NCBI GenBank assembly: GCA_011037195.1
Contig: JAAEAF010003433.1
Span: 46,166-110,165, forward strand
Reading direction: 5' to 3'
DNA: 64,000 bases
Origin: Triatoma infestans
Lineage: Eukaryota > Arthropoda > Insecta > Hemiptera > Reduviidae
Position numbers and translations under genes: made by a program. Below are positions 46,051 to 57,184 of this stretch, piece after piece (positions within the stretch are counted from its first letter, which is position 1; each line of letters starts with the position of its first letter). The notes under the pieces were generated by a model. It was not told the origin of the DNA and did not search any database. It worked only from the letters and a program-made list of their open reading frames with translations.

Positions 46051-46900
46051 AGTGGTGGACAGACGAGAAATATCTAGGTTGAGCCTAAAGTTAGACTCAC
46101 TTATCACTGTTTGTATTAACTACGAATAATAAACACTGCCTGGACTTTACTCTAATATAAGTAGCATATTAGAGTAAGAAGAGAATGACAGACTGACTGG
46201 CAGAGTGACGGTATGAGAACTAAGTGCGCTGAACTTTGACGGTTGATAGTGACTCAATAGGAGAGAGAGAGAGAGTGTGAGAGTCAGGCACGCTTTTTAT
46301 ACAGGCGGTTGGACTAGCTCCTACTTTCTTTAACTTCTCCTTCCAATTGCCCAGATATGTTTCTTAGTTTGACCCCTCTACGAACTTGAGGTAAGGAGAA
46401 AATAAGTGAACTTGAGGTAGGGAGTGGTTAGTTCCTGATTAATGATTAGTTCCAAGTGATTAGATCAACTTTAAGCTGACTGTGGTGAAAATTGGATTTC
46501 TAAAATTTGATACGATCTTATTGCTTTCTCTTTGTCGTAAGAGAAAATAAAAATATAAAAATAAAATAGTATTTGAACAATTTAATAGAATCAACAGATT
46601 TCTAAATAGGACGCCATTCCCTAGCACAGTAGTCAACAGATGTCCAATCCAAAGTCTTTGCCAGACGGAAAGAGAGAGAAAAAAGAGTGAGACAGAAGAG
46701 AGAAAAATCCCTAACAACTTTCAAGCCCATAACTAATGCCCATAACTAATGCTACAAATGTCAAAATAAATCTCATTTTCTTCTGCTAAGTTCTCCTTAT
46801 AACCACTTTTTTTTTTTTTTAGTCTTTAAATTTATTGCCTTTTAAATAAAGTCTACTTTTCAAATTTCCTTTCCACCCTCCTTCTGGATAATCTTGAGGT
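46050..46900. other. Unassigned sequence
   Basis: Includes a perfect 12-bp hairpin (46147-46177), a GA run (46261-46274) and a T-run (46807-46820). No coding signal; could be an undefined LTR or spacer. Confidence 0.4.
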
Positions 46901-47480
46901 ACTAATTTTCTTAATTGAAAAAAAAAATCTAGTTACGAAAACTCTTTCACTACGATTTTCTCAAACTACATATAATACAAATTACAAAAATTGACTAATT
47001 TTCTTTAAATTTGGAATAATTAGTTCTTCAAAGTTTAATTAATTTAACGTCTGTGCGTAAATCAAACACCAATAAGATTTAAATTCTAAAATCATAGATT
47101 ACTTAGTACAATTTTTCCGGAAAAATTTGTCAAAAAACAAAAAAAAATCGTTACAGTATTTCAAGTTTAAAGAAAATCGTAACCATTTTTACAAAAGAGA
47201 AAATTTTAAAAAAGTCAACCCCTGGTTAAACGATTTTCATCACAATTGATATTCCAGCACAGCTATTAATCTAATTTATTATTAAAAACTTTTTATATTA
47301 GTGCCATAGTTTGTGCCCCATATTGGCACTTGAAAGCATAAAGTTTACCGTTATAGTTCACCCAAAATTTCTACACAATCGTTTTCCTAGTAAAATCGTT
47401 GGAGCCATTTTTGAAATAATTGTGTAAAACGAAAAAAACAAAAACAGGAAAGCTGTACTTGCGCTTATAGTATTTAGGCA
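46900..47480 (+). repeat. Family D dispersed repeat, diverged
   Basis: TTCTTTAAATTTGGAATAAT, CAAGTTTAAAGAAAATCGTA, CCTGGTTAAACGATTTTCAT and TCGTTGGAGCCATTTTTGAA follow the family order. Both ends are lost. Confidence 0.55.
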
Positions 47481-47929
47481 AGAAATGTTCTTCCCAACTA
47501 TTGTGTTAAATGTAATTTAAATTTTTTTGTTTCCGATTACTGAGGTTTCACCGGAAATAAGTTTTGATGTATCCTGAGCACGAAAAAACTATTTCTAGCC
47601 AATGGACTGGATATATATACGTGGTGTACGTTGTGTGTGTGAGTGTGTGTGTGTTTGCGTGTCTTTATTTCGTTTACTTGGTATTCCCTACCAGACGCAT
47701 CTGACACGAAGATTTCCTGGTAAATCCATCAACAGAAAGTACGACTTTACCGAATTTTGTTTTTGTTTTCTGTTTTTCGCGATTTTCTCAAAAACGGTTC
47801 TAACAATTTTTATTAAACTTTGTTTACTACCTGCCCACATAAATGCCTATCACTTTGATTTCAATTATTTTCCTGAGAAAATTGATTTTTCGGGGGTTGT
47901 TCTAGGGAAAAAGCAGCTTTTCTCTAAAG

Positions 47930-48387
47930 CAGTGGTCCCCAAAATGTGATACGCTTACCCCTATGTCGGGGATGCGGTAGACCGCTTGAGGATACGCAAG
48001 AAATTATATTAATATTTATTGAATTATATTGATAATGGCAACAAAGTATTGTACTGAAAGTCTACTTATATCCATCTTCATTTGAACCTGATTTATAAAA
48101 ATCTAGAATTCATGAAACAAGGTGAAGGATCACATTAAAATTATTTAATGCCACAGTGGACCATTTGTATTACAAGATGAATAACTGTTATTTTAAAGTT
48201 GATGAATAATTATTGTACTTTCGTTAAAAATTATGTGGGTAATATTTTTTTAAATATTACTGAAATAACTGTAAAATAGAAAATAAAAGCCTATAAATGT
48301 CATTAGATTTTTTTTTTATTCATTTGATTATTTAATATTTTAAAATTTTGTAGGGATAAAGATAGCAGGTAATCAAAATTGAAAATT
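47930..48387. mobile_element. hAT-like insertion
   Basis: Starts CAGTGGTCCCCAAAATGTGA, like the CAGxGGTTCCCAA ends of many hAT elements, and continues with TACCCCTATGTCGGGGATGC. It is flanked by CTCTAAAG (47922-47929) and TTCTAAAG (48388-48395), an 8-bp repeat with one mismatch, the hAT target length. No matching inverted end is visible on the right, so the 3' terminus is either diverged or the call is wrong. No transposase. Confidence 0.45.
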
Positions 48388-48449
48388 TTCTAAAGTACCA
48401 ATTTAGTACAATGTATGGTTCTGCCATTCTACAATATTAATATAGAAAC

Positions 48450-49222
48450 TGTTAGGTCGCGACACCTTTGAGAGATTAACTTTGCCTCGCTATTTCTAAA
48501 TTGTATTTCATCGCCCGCATATTTTCCACGCCTTCCCGCCTTTTACCCCTCTCTCTCTCTCTCTCTTGGTGGTGGGGATTGTCGGCGTCTCTCATCTCTA
48601 GGGGTTCGCGCCTTACTTATTTTACCACACTCTTAAAACGTTCTCTTCCTATAAAATTACTTCACCTGTCTTCTGTAGTTCGCCTGAGACACACTGTTTG
48701 CGCCGTTTTTTTCTTCTTCTGTCGCCCGACTAGCTAACATCTGTTCACCAGTCTGTTAATTTCGCCTTTAAATTTTGTGTCGCCTTATACGCGCCTATTC
48801 ACCGAGTTAATTAATATTGACTCCTCGGTGAGTAATAAGACTCATCTGTACGCGCCATCACCTTCACGAGGCTATTTCACTCGCGCCTTAGTGGACTCGC
48901 CAGCACCCGCCGCTTTAACCACGGCATCAACCGCTTCTAATGGAGCATTCCAATTCCCCTTCCGCTTACCTGAGTTCCTTTCTTTAGCCACTCACGCACC
49001 CACACCCACACATGCACACTACACACACGCACGCACGCACACGCACACACATACGCCACCTTTTCCTTTCTCAGTCCGCCATTCGTCTCATCAACCCTTC
49101 TTCGATTCATCACTCACCGTCACCAAAGGGTAAGTCTCGTTTTCATTTGTTTTACATTTATTATTCATTTTGTTTTTCACCCGCTACTTGCCATCTCGCC
49201 TTGGGTGACTGCCGCGCAGGCA
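48450..49222 (+). mobile_element. Solo LTR, family L2, with 5-bp TSD
   Basis: A 773-bp block with higher GC content, inserted in a family D copy. It starts TGTTAGGTCGCGACACC and ends GACTGCCGCGCAGGCA, so TG...CA, and is flanked by GAAAC on both sides (48445-48449 and 49223-49227). Comparison with other family D copies shows the uninterrupted target (an AAGCATTGTTAGAATTCC-like line). TATAAAA at about 48650 could be the promoter. The open frames (48501-48737, 48777-49133, 49012-49296) are C/T/A-rich LTR sequence and not genes. It is unrelated in sequence to the L1 LTRs. Confidence 0.82.
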
Positions 49223-49644
49223 GAAACATTGTTAGAATTCCAAATTTGTGGAAAATCGTTCGACCGGAAGTGCGATTTTACATAAAAGGTTTTTGATTTT
49301 TTTGGTAATAGAAAGAAAACTATAGAAACGAATGCTAACTGCACAATAACATAAACCTATCACTTTTATTTGTGACATTTTTCTGGAAAAAAAAAAAAAT
49401 GTTTTTGGTTCTGAAGAATTTGAGGCGTTAAATTTCAAATTTGTTTGTTCAATATTATTGGCCTCTCTACAGTGGCCTCTGATTGCATGTTAGCACTTTT
49501 ACACATTATTGCACCTGCGTCTTAGGACCTACGAACAAAATTTGAAATTTAAAAAAATTTTTTTTTTTATATGTAACTGTATTAAGAGGAATAAGAGAAA
49601 GTTGTGTGAGAATTTTTCATACTAATATTTTTTTTTACCGAAGT

Positions 49645-50385
49645 ATGAAAAAGGAAAAACACTAACTGAAATGATATGTTCTGTGTCTGAGCAGTTAATT
49701 CAAAACACGAAACTTCACAAAAAGATCAAATTTGACTTCCTTACTGATTTTTGTTTTTCAATAGATCAAGCACTGAATATTTCTTTGTAGTCTGCTAGGC
49801 GATAGTACCTTTTTTTCTTCAATGTTTAATAGTTTTCTTAAAAAAAGGCTCCGTTGTTTTTCTGAAGACTTGGAATATGCTTTATATAATCCCATCACAT
49901 TGCGTAATATTTCTCATTTGCTCACTGTCTTACTTTCCCTATTGTTAACTGTGACAGCTATTTTGATACATGCTTCTTGTAAATAATCGAATTTACAGGA
50001 AATTGAATTATTTTAGAGAAATTCAAAGTAGTTCTGTAAACTTCTTAAAAGCCTTTAAGCGGGATTTGAATGTACGTATATTGGTTTACATATTTTGCAG
50101 CCGCTTAAAATGTATTTACTAAGTTGTAAATATAATGTTCAGATTTCTTTTTTGTTTCAGCTACTGCGCATTGTCATTGCGGATTTTAATTCCGGTTGCT
50201 CCCCTAATAAAGCAACAACGTCGATCACGAACGGGATTTACCTCATGGATTTTAAAGTTGGTGACAAAGTAGGGGGTTAATAATGGTGCGCAGGATTTTT
50301 GATTGGTAATTCGTTGGTGATAGGAACGGTTAGCATTTCTATTCTGTATGTCATAAATTCTATGACTGAGTTAAGTGTTTGTTTA
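49645..50385. other. Mostly unassigned; possible exon at 50151-50280
   Basis: AT-rich, with the only gene-like signal at 50135-50280 (separate entry). Confidence 0.4.
50152..50280 (+). CDS. Possible terminal exon (very uncertain)
   Basis: A good acceptor-like sequence (TTTCTTTTTTGTTTCAG, ending 50151) precedes an open frame of about 42 codons ending in TAA at 50278-50280. The translation starts LLRIVIADFNSGCSPNK and ends IYLMDFKVGDKVGG; it is not low-complexity. No family is recognised, no donor or upstream exon is identified, and no polyadenylation signal was noted close by. It may be chance. Confidence 0.18.
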   Translation: MFQLLRIVIADFNSGCSPNKATTSITNGIYLMDFKVGDKVGG

Positions 50386-50400
50386 GTAATGTCTACCTAT

Positions 50401-51383
50401 TTATCTATCTATCTCCATGGCGCTACAACCCTTGGTGGGTCCTGGCCTCCTGTAGGAGTCTACCCAAGAGATTTCTCGCAACGTTGGCAACACCAACCAA
50501 CCATCTTAGCTTCGGTCTGCCGACCTTTCTTGTTGTGCCCACTTCTCCTTCCAGAATTTTCCTTGGCACTTCATCTTGTTCCATTCTAATTACGTGCCCG
50601 CCCAGCTCAATCTGTTTAGCCTAATCTTCTTCACTATATCTGCTTCTCCATGCAATTCATGCAACTTCCTATTCTTTCTTCTTCTCTATAAATTACCTTC
50701 TTTAATTGGACCAAATTTTTCGGAGAATTTTTCATCAGTCTTAAGAATGGTCCAGGTTTGAGAAGCATACGTTAGGAATGTAAGAATGCGCGTTTTGTAG
50801 AGTCTGGATATCAGTTTGCTCTTCATATATTTCATTAGGCCAAACTAGCATCTATTTGCGGCTGTAATTCTTTTATTGATCCCCTGCGAGATGCTATTAA
50901 TGGAGTTAACTTGGGAGCCAATGTAGTTAAATTCGTTAACTCCCTGGAAGACGTAAGAACCGACTTGCAAATTCTCTCCCGGAGGGCCGGTGTCCCCCCA
51001 AAGTACATATAATTCGTTTTTTCCTCGTTGATAATCAGTCCCATTGATAAAGCTGTTTTTTGTAGAGAGAGGAAGGGATTCTTTAATGCAGAAAGGGTAC
51101 GAGCTATGATATCCAAATCGTCCGCATAAGCCGCATTTGGACTGATTTATTGTATATGACTCCAGAAGTCTGTACATCTGAATCCCTTATTACCTTCTCT
51201 AGGGCTACGTTAAAAAGGAGGCAAGCGAGAGCATCCCCCTGCCTCAGCCCTTTGATTGTCACAAATTCAGGGGATAATCAGATTGAATCCGAACTGAACA
51301 GGATACTACCTTCATCGTCATATGCATTAGTCTGATAAGTTTCAACGGTATATTCATCTCTTCCATAGCCTTGTACAGTTTCG
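50401..51383 (-). mobile_element. RTE-like LINE, 5'-truncated, with 13-bp TSD
   Basis: Bounded by the direct repeat AATGTCTACCTAT (50388-50400 and 51384-51396). On the minus strand it encodes part of an RT, then a 3' UTR ending GGTTGTAGCGCCATGGAGAT and a short GATA-type tandem tail (AGATAGATAGATAA). Short tandem-repeat tails in place of poly(A) are typical of RTE-clade elements. The 3' end resembles that of the S2 SINE at 38241-38489, so this LINE family may mobilise that SINE. Confidence 0.82.
50420..51383 (-). pseudogene. Reverse-transcriptase pseudogene of RTE-like LINE
   Basis: The minus strand reads LYKAMEEMNIPLKLIRLMHM, then TIKGLRQGDALACLLFNVAL (the RQGD motif; about 51270-51200). The active-site line has a frame change: an LDIIARTLSALK-like segment is present from about 51115, but the residues at the YADD position read CGLCG. 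It continues GLIINEEKTNYMYFGGTPAL, GVNEFNYIGSQVNSINSISQ, a TWTIL-like segment, and near the end IRMEQDE and GRPKLRWL. Frameshifts occur near 51100 and 51010 and in the C-terminal part. Dead copy. Confidence 0.8.
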
Positions 51384-51664
51384 AATGTCTACCTATAAAT
51401 AGACAATATTTATTATGTATGAGATTAAGATTATAACTGAAGATATATTAGGAAACTCAACAGTGAACACATGTTGCTGAAATTGAGTTTTCAGTTGAAT
51501 TTTTTTCCAATTTAACAATAGATTTTTAATAGTTTTAAACAAAACAAAACAAAAAATTCCCTACATTTTGGATATAGTTTGCTAATTATAAATAAATATG
51601 ACGTAAAGATAATATATACGATAACGTCTATTGTTTACGTTACTGAATTTTGTGTTTATGTAAG

Positions 51665-51881
51665 TGTGGTGACCTGTGTTCGTTATATTTGATATGTGCT
51701 TGTATTAGTAATCACTAGGCGGCGTTGTTGTTGTTGGCAGTGGTTCGTAAATAATTTATTATCAAGTACGCTACTCTAGCAAGGAAGGAGTGAGAGAGAG
51801 TGAGAGGAAATGGTAGCTGTCGACGGAGGGGTGAAAAAACCCTCTCCTCCGCAGTTCGAATAAAATATTAATTTATGTGCA
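51665..51881 (+). mobile_element. Candidate small solo LTR
   Basis: A 217-bp segment starting TGTGGTGACCTGTGTTCG, a start seen in many Ty3/gypsy LTRs, with AATAAAA at 51859-51865 and an end ATGTGCA. It is flanked by GTAAG on both sides (51660-51664 and 51882-51886). The end and repeat are short, so chance agreement is possible. No internal region or second copy was seen. Confidence 0.45.
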
Positions 51882-52099
51882 GTAAGGGGTCGTAAGGGAG
51901 CAAACAGACCGTACTACCCTCAGAATTGTTAGTTTGACTGGTATGTGTATGTCTGTATGTTTGTGAGCATAGAATATAGGATGATGTCGGGTATACGGCA
52001 TTCTGGCCGAGCATCCGCTAAAAGCAGCACTACTCAATGGTGGCAAACAGCGAAATAGTAAGGTTTTAATAAAACGAACAGCGAGAAATTACTGATATT

Positions 52100-52100
<1 letters not shown>

Positions 52101-52140
<40 letters not shown>
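52101..52140. repeat. (CT)n microsatellite
   Basis: About twenty CT units, directly visible. Confidence 0.95.
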
Positions 52141-52142
<2 letters not shown>

Positions 52143-52404
52143 TGGTTTATATTCCTGAAAAACAAAGTAAAAGGGGAATTTTATGAGTTTACAATGATGG
52201 GTTTTCCGATGGATTTTTGAGTGTTGTGTGTTCACAAACACAAACAAACCATATTCAGTAATATATGTGTGTGGAAATTATGACGAATTACGCGGCGCGC
52301 AAACTGTTCCAAAACAAGAAAGCTATGGGTCGGCACAAATATTTTAGTTATGGCAACTGTGCATGTTATACCCTGAGTACATAATCCATAACACCCATAA
52401 ACCA

Positions 52405-52405
<1 letters not shown>

Positions 52406-52446
<41 letters not shown>
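52406..52446. repeat. (CA)n microsatellite
   Basis: About twenty CA units, directly visible. The rest of 51.9-52.78 kb holds no recognised feature. Confidence 0.95.
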
Positions 52447-52452
<6 letters not shown>

Positions 52453-52779
52453 TATAAAACAGACAATACTACTAGTTCTGCATGAATTTCCTACGCACAA
52501 ACCACACGCACATACATTGTGTTATGTTCCCCATTAGTACGATGCTAAAACTTGGTTACCATAGTATTCGTGCCCATTGTTCCTTATATAATCCATTGTT
52601 CCTTAAATATTAGAATTATATACTCCTATTTTTTTAAGTTCCATATATTATGAAATAGTTTATATTGTTCACTAAAAATCGTATATAACAGTTTTAAGTC
52701 TAAAACTATCAACAACAAAATTTTGGATCTTGAAATCTTTGGAGTTATTAGGTATATCGATTTATTTTTATTTCTTACA

Positions 52780-53635
52780 CAATGCTGTAACAGGAAGTAA
52801 ATATTTTACAATCGTCTCATATTTTTGAAATTGAATTTTTACCGGAAATAATTTTTTGTATTCGAAAAATCTATTTTATCGTCTGTATGAGCAAAATATT
52901 ACTAAAACGAAAAATTGCAGTTTGCTCAAACTTTGCTATTTCGTTTAAACACTCCCATTGTGTCTGATTAGAAGTTTTTGGTCAAAACTAACAGACAAAA
53001 AGTTGCTACTCTATTAATAATTTTTTTTCGCGATTTTCTTAACAATTGCTTTAACCAAATTTTTTTTTTTTTACCTCCGTATAAGATCAACAGTCATAAA
53101 TACCTATCACTTTCATTTGTAAAATTTCTCTAGGATAATTATTCTGGAAGGTTTAGGGGAGCTGCAACGTTAAGATTTCCTCTGAAGTGTCTTTTCAGTA
53201 TAATGTATAAGATCTACCACCTAAATAATATTAAGAAATATTAAAAGCGTTGCCAGAATTTCAAATTAAAAGAAAATCGATAAACTAAAAGTGCCCCTTT
53301 AGAGAATAATTTACTGGTTTCGGCAGAGGGAGGAGATTTTCTTGAAAAAACCTTCAACAATTTTCTTTAAAACAGAAATGCTTACTGAAATTATCAGTAG
53401 ACACAGTTTTCCAAAAAGAAAAACGATTTAAGGGAACTCTAGGGAATTTATGATTTTCGTTTCAATTTAAAGTGCCGTTACAAGTTTTGCCGAGGGACTT
53501 AGACAGAGGATGCTGTCACACGAATCATATTCATATAAATAAATAAAATTCTCTTCATTATTTGTTATAAAGTTTAATGAAAATTTATTCCTTGTAAAAC
53601 TTCAACAATTGTGCGAAAAAGTCATATGAATATTT
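52780..53635 (-). repeat. Family D dispersed repeat
   Basis: CTGTAACAGGAAGTAAATAT, TTGAATTTTTACCGGAAATA, TAAATACCTATCACTTTCAT, AAGCGTTGCCAGAATTTCAA. Without an internal microsatellite. Confidence 0.65.
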
Positions 53636-53637
53636 CC

Positions 53638-53960
53638 TACTGCTGTAAGGGGATATATCTTGCGATCATTTCGAATTTTTGAAATTGATTATTCATCAAA
53701 AATTTGAACTGTTTGCGAATAAAATATTTTCAGCAATAGCTCTATAATGTTAAATCGCACGACGATAAAAAAGTGTGATTCCATTATATACTATCATGGA
53801 ATCGAAATACAAATGCTAGTGTCAAAATTCGTTTATCAGAAGTGCAATTAGATGAATCTTTTTTTGTTTTGTTTATAGCCTACCTCTTGGAAAACTGCTA
53901 TAAATATTCCCTTCAGACTTTAAGAATGATCGTCTTCAACTTTCTGTCAGAATGGATACC
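53638..53960 (-). repeat. Family D end fragment
   Basis: CTGCTGTAAGGGGATATATC then TTGCGATCATTTCGAATTT, the second conserved end of the family, followed by diverged sequence. Confidence 0.5.
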
Positions 53961-56470
53961 TGAAATGATGCTTTAAAAGCAAGCTCTATAATCTAACTCT
54001 GCACGTGCTGGAAAATGGTAGCGATAAATATGCACATTATTTGTTAACATCTTACATTGTACATAATTTTGATTTTTATGTACTTAATGGTCCTTTAATT
54101 ATGTCCAATATTTTAACAAAAACCAAACCAATGCTTCCTTAATTTTTTAGTGATTTGAAGGTTTTTCTCAGCACTTCATAATAATTTTTCGCTGAAACAT
54201 CGTTATTAACAATAACTTGCACGACGCCCTAACGAAAAGATCACCTTAAATTTCAATTTCATCATCAGGCTACACAAAATTTTGTCTCCACTCTAATTTC
54301 GGGTCATTATTGAAGCATTTCTGTCTGTTACTTTAAGTTAAAGTCTATTCAATTTGATTATAACATATTATTCAAATTAGACAGACAATGATAAGGTAGT
54401 TTTCAACTCTATTCAACATTAAAACTCTAAAATCTGCAAAAAAATTTGATCCATATTTCTTAGCTGATAGTTTTAAACTAATTTTAAGTTAATTATAGGT
54501 CCAATTATCGTACTAGATGAATAATACTTTTGGTCATTCTCTTTCTCTCTCTCTCACTCTTCTAAGTACTAAGTACTTTAGAGACAAAAGTATATAAAAA
54601 AAAAGCTTTCACTAAATTACTCTTATGGCTTCATAAAAATAATCGATTGGTAGAATTAGTCGAATGGAGACAACCGCAATTCACTATTAGTACGGCCACA
54701 TGTTCATTTTTATTTTCATTCTATTCAAGTAGCCGTACGCATGCGTACTTATACACATACACACAACCACATATATAAATTATCGTTAAGTGTAGGGTTC
54801 GGAAGGGGGTGTCTAGCACTCCGTTAAAAAACCTAATAGCTTCTTCAACTATCAATTCAATCGTAAGTTCATTCACTCACAATCACACACAAATTCATTT
54901 CTTCTCAGTTCATTATATCAGAATGTATGATTGCTTCAAGCTTATATATCCAACCTAATTGTTAAAAGCCGCTTGATTGTTCGAGAAAGGAACGAAAAAA
55001 AATCAAATTAGAAGTCTATTAGTTATGCTAAATTTCCATTCAATCAAATACTCATTCTCTGATTGCTTTTTATTATGGCCATTATTCATTTTATTATATG
55101 TATAATTGAAATTATTATTCAATAAATATACGATGGTGATTTTTCTTAATTTCACTATTTTTAATTGAACTTTTTTTGGTTTAAAACATTTCTGGCTACA
55201 AAATATAAAATTGTCTTTTAATGTGTTATTTAAGATTTAGTGCTCTGGAGCGTAAGGTCCTCTGTAATGTGTATTTGCTCCGTCTTTCTATAGTTCAAAA
55301 GAAATTCCTATAATATGTGGTTAGAGAACCTCTTACTGACAGATCATGTACCACTCACAACTTGGTGAAGAAAATCTTGGTGGCTTGGCCTTGAAGTGAG
55401 GAAGTGTTGAACGGAAAAAAATCCAAGGTTGTTATTGCAGAGGAAACTCCAAGGAAGGTGATGCATAGAAAGCCTAGTGTAGGAGACAGAAAGCTGATAT
55501 CCTTAGGCTTAGAATTAATAATGTGGGGTCATCAGATCATCAGATATAATAGGATACTGAAGATGAAGAGACTAATTACGGAATATCCTTGGAGGCGTTA
55601 AAGATCTCAAAGAGTCGTAACAGTAATTTAGATTTAATGAAAACATGTCTTTTTGCTTGCAGAACATTTTGTAAATTTAGCGATGTTTAATAGTGCATAA
55701 TAGTTTAATTGTAATATAATACTGTAGAGCAAGACCGTAATTTCGACTTGTTGCTTCCAAGATATAGTTGCTACCTGGCTATGACTATATTGCTGAGAAT
55801 ATCATGCATCGCTTCTGTCCATATCTCAACTATGTAGATATATTGGTACAAAAGTATTCAATGGTGTTCTCCAGTTTACAAACAAGCTTGTCTTAAGTTT
55901 TAAAATGTCCTCATGCTATTATATGTGTAATAGGATCCGAAGAGAGGGACCTAAAGCAGAGAGAGACATAAAAATTGACAGCCCCATTCGCTACTTAGGC
56001 TAGACTAGAGTGGGAACTCGGTACAGCTGAGCTAGCCCTACAGAGGAACAGTTTTTAATAACAGTTTTAGAGCAGTTACAACGTATCGGCAATCATCCTT
56101 TCTCTTAACTCACTCTAAATCTCTCACTACCAATTTCTATATTCGTGTATAGTTCTGGCAGTTTGTGTCACTTTCTGATTATACAGTGGTTAGCATTACT
56201 TTCAGTTTATTTATCTCTCAAAACCAATTCTCTCCTTTTCATACCCATTATACGTATTGTAAGTTTCAAGAATTAACAATAATATTCTATAAGAAAAATT
56301 ATATCAATAATTTGTGAGTGCGGTTTTTTTCTCTGTTCCCTAGTAGATAGTTCCATTACAAATATTTGTTGAATTAAATATGCTGTTTTCATATAATCTC
56401 TATGCTTCCTCATTAAGTGAAAAAAAGTTTAAGATGAACTACCAGCTGCAATACAATAAAAGTGACTTCT
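53960..56470. other. Unassigned sequence
   Basis: A TC run at 54538-54554 and AC-rich spots near 54755. The open frame at 55404-55601 gives a WGHQIIRYNRILKMKRL segment that vaguely resembles the C-terminal region of RTE/CR1-like LINEs (xWxGHxxRM), too weak to call. No other feature. Confidence 0.4.
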
Positions 56471-56477
56471 TTTTTCA

Positions 56478-56515
56478 GTAACGTTTCGGCAAATTTATTA
56501 CCTTCTTCAGCTTAT
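56478..56515 (-). ncRNA. Degraded hammerhead-like motif
   Basis: Minus strand: CTGAAGA (56510-56504), extra A, stem II GGTAA...TTTGCC (56502-56488, one G-U pair), GAAA (56487-56484), then CGUU in place of CGUC. Stem I does not pair (TAAG against ACTG). The core is recognisable, but this copy should not cleave. Confidence 0.4.
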
Positions 56516-56610
56516 TTTTAGTTTTTTTTCTTTTTGTTAAGGGCCAATGTATTGCGATATAAAAGATCTATTGAGCTGCTTCTCAGAGCACTGTGTGTTT
56601 CCGGGCAGTG

Positions 56611-56651
56611 TACTCTCGTTACAGAATTGTCTCAAAACTGTAACGAGAGTA
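56611..56651. repeat. Perfect 14-bp hairpin
   Basis: TACTCTCGTTACAG (56611-56624) is exactly inverted as CTGTAACGAGAGTA (56638-56651) around a 13-nt loop. It is 100 bp from the hammerhead-like motif at 56478 and may belong to the same element. Confidence 0.8.
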
Positions 56652-56654
56652 TTG

Positions 56655-57180
56655 ACTAACCAACGCAGGATAGGTAGTAGAACAATGCGCTACCATTTCC
56701 AATCCTTTCTTTCTGCAAGTTAAAACAGTGAATTCATGAAGGTAGGAGATGATGATTATCACGATCTTTCACACTTTCGCAACCATTATTATACAAAATA
56801 CTAAAGTATTCGAAAAAGATTTGGTGATATGTTTCTTTAGGATGGTTATTGGCTTGAAGTCTAGACCAACACTGAGAACTAATGGTGTTAGTCTGGTGTT
56901 GTTCTAGAACTCAAACCAGAAACTAAGCAGAAGACGCCTCCAAGAATATGGATGAAACTATGATTTATAACAAACCATTGTAGCGTTTTTAACCAGAACA
57001 CTTTTCAGTAATGAAGAGCCTCCTAAAAGCAATTTTCTCAGAAATTTTTCAATTAAAGATGTTACACTTTTTCTTTTTTTTTTTTAATTTAAGGTTTTAA
57101 AAAAATACCTGAAATCTTCTTCTGAATTCCGTAGCGTTCAGCAAATAGAAAACTAAGTTTTCAACTTTATCCATTTTTAT
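56655..57180. other. Unassigned sequence
   Basis: No gene or repeat recognised; T-run near 57075. Confidence 0.4.
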
Positions 57181-57184
57181 TTTC

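Larger units (their letters stand above)
47530..49640 (-). repeat. Family D dispersed repeat hosting two insertions
   Basis: Begins GAGGTTTCACCGGAAATAAG with a (TG)n tract at 47632-47654, then TCCATCAACAGAAAGTACGA. It is broken by a hAT-like insertion (47930-48387) and a solo LTR (48450-49222), resumes AATTCCAAATTTGTGGAAAA (49237) and GACCGGAAGTGCGATTTTAC, and ends AATAAGAGAAAGTTGTGTGA (49584-49603). Without its insertions it is about 0.88 kb. Confidence 0.75.

Noticed and set aside
46055..46450. Candidate solo LTR between family D copies
   Set aside because: No matching terminal duplication found.
48777..49133. 118-codon open frame with threonine/histidine-rich part
   Set aside because: Falls inside a solo LTR; the T-H repeat is a translated AC tract.
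55404..55601. Possible LINE C-terminal fragment
   Set aside because: Similarity rests on a single WGHQIIRYNRI segment; too weak without a database search.
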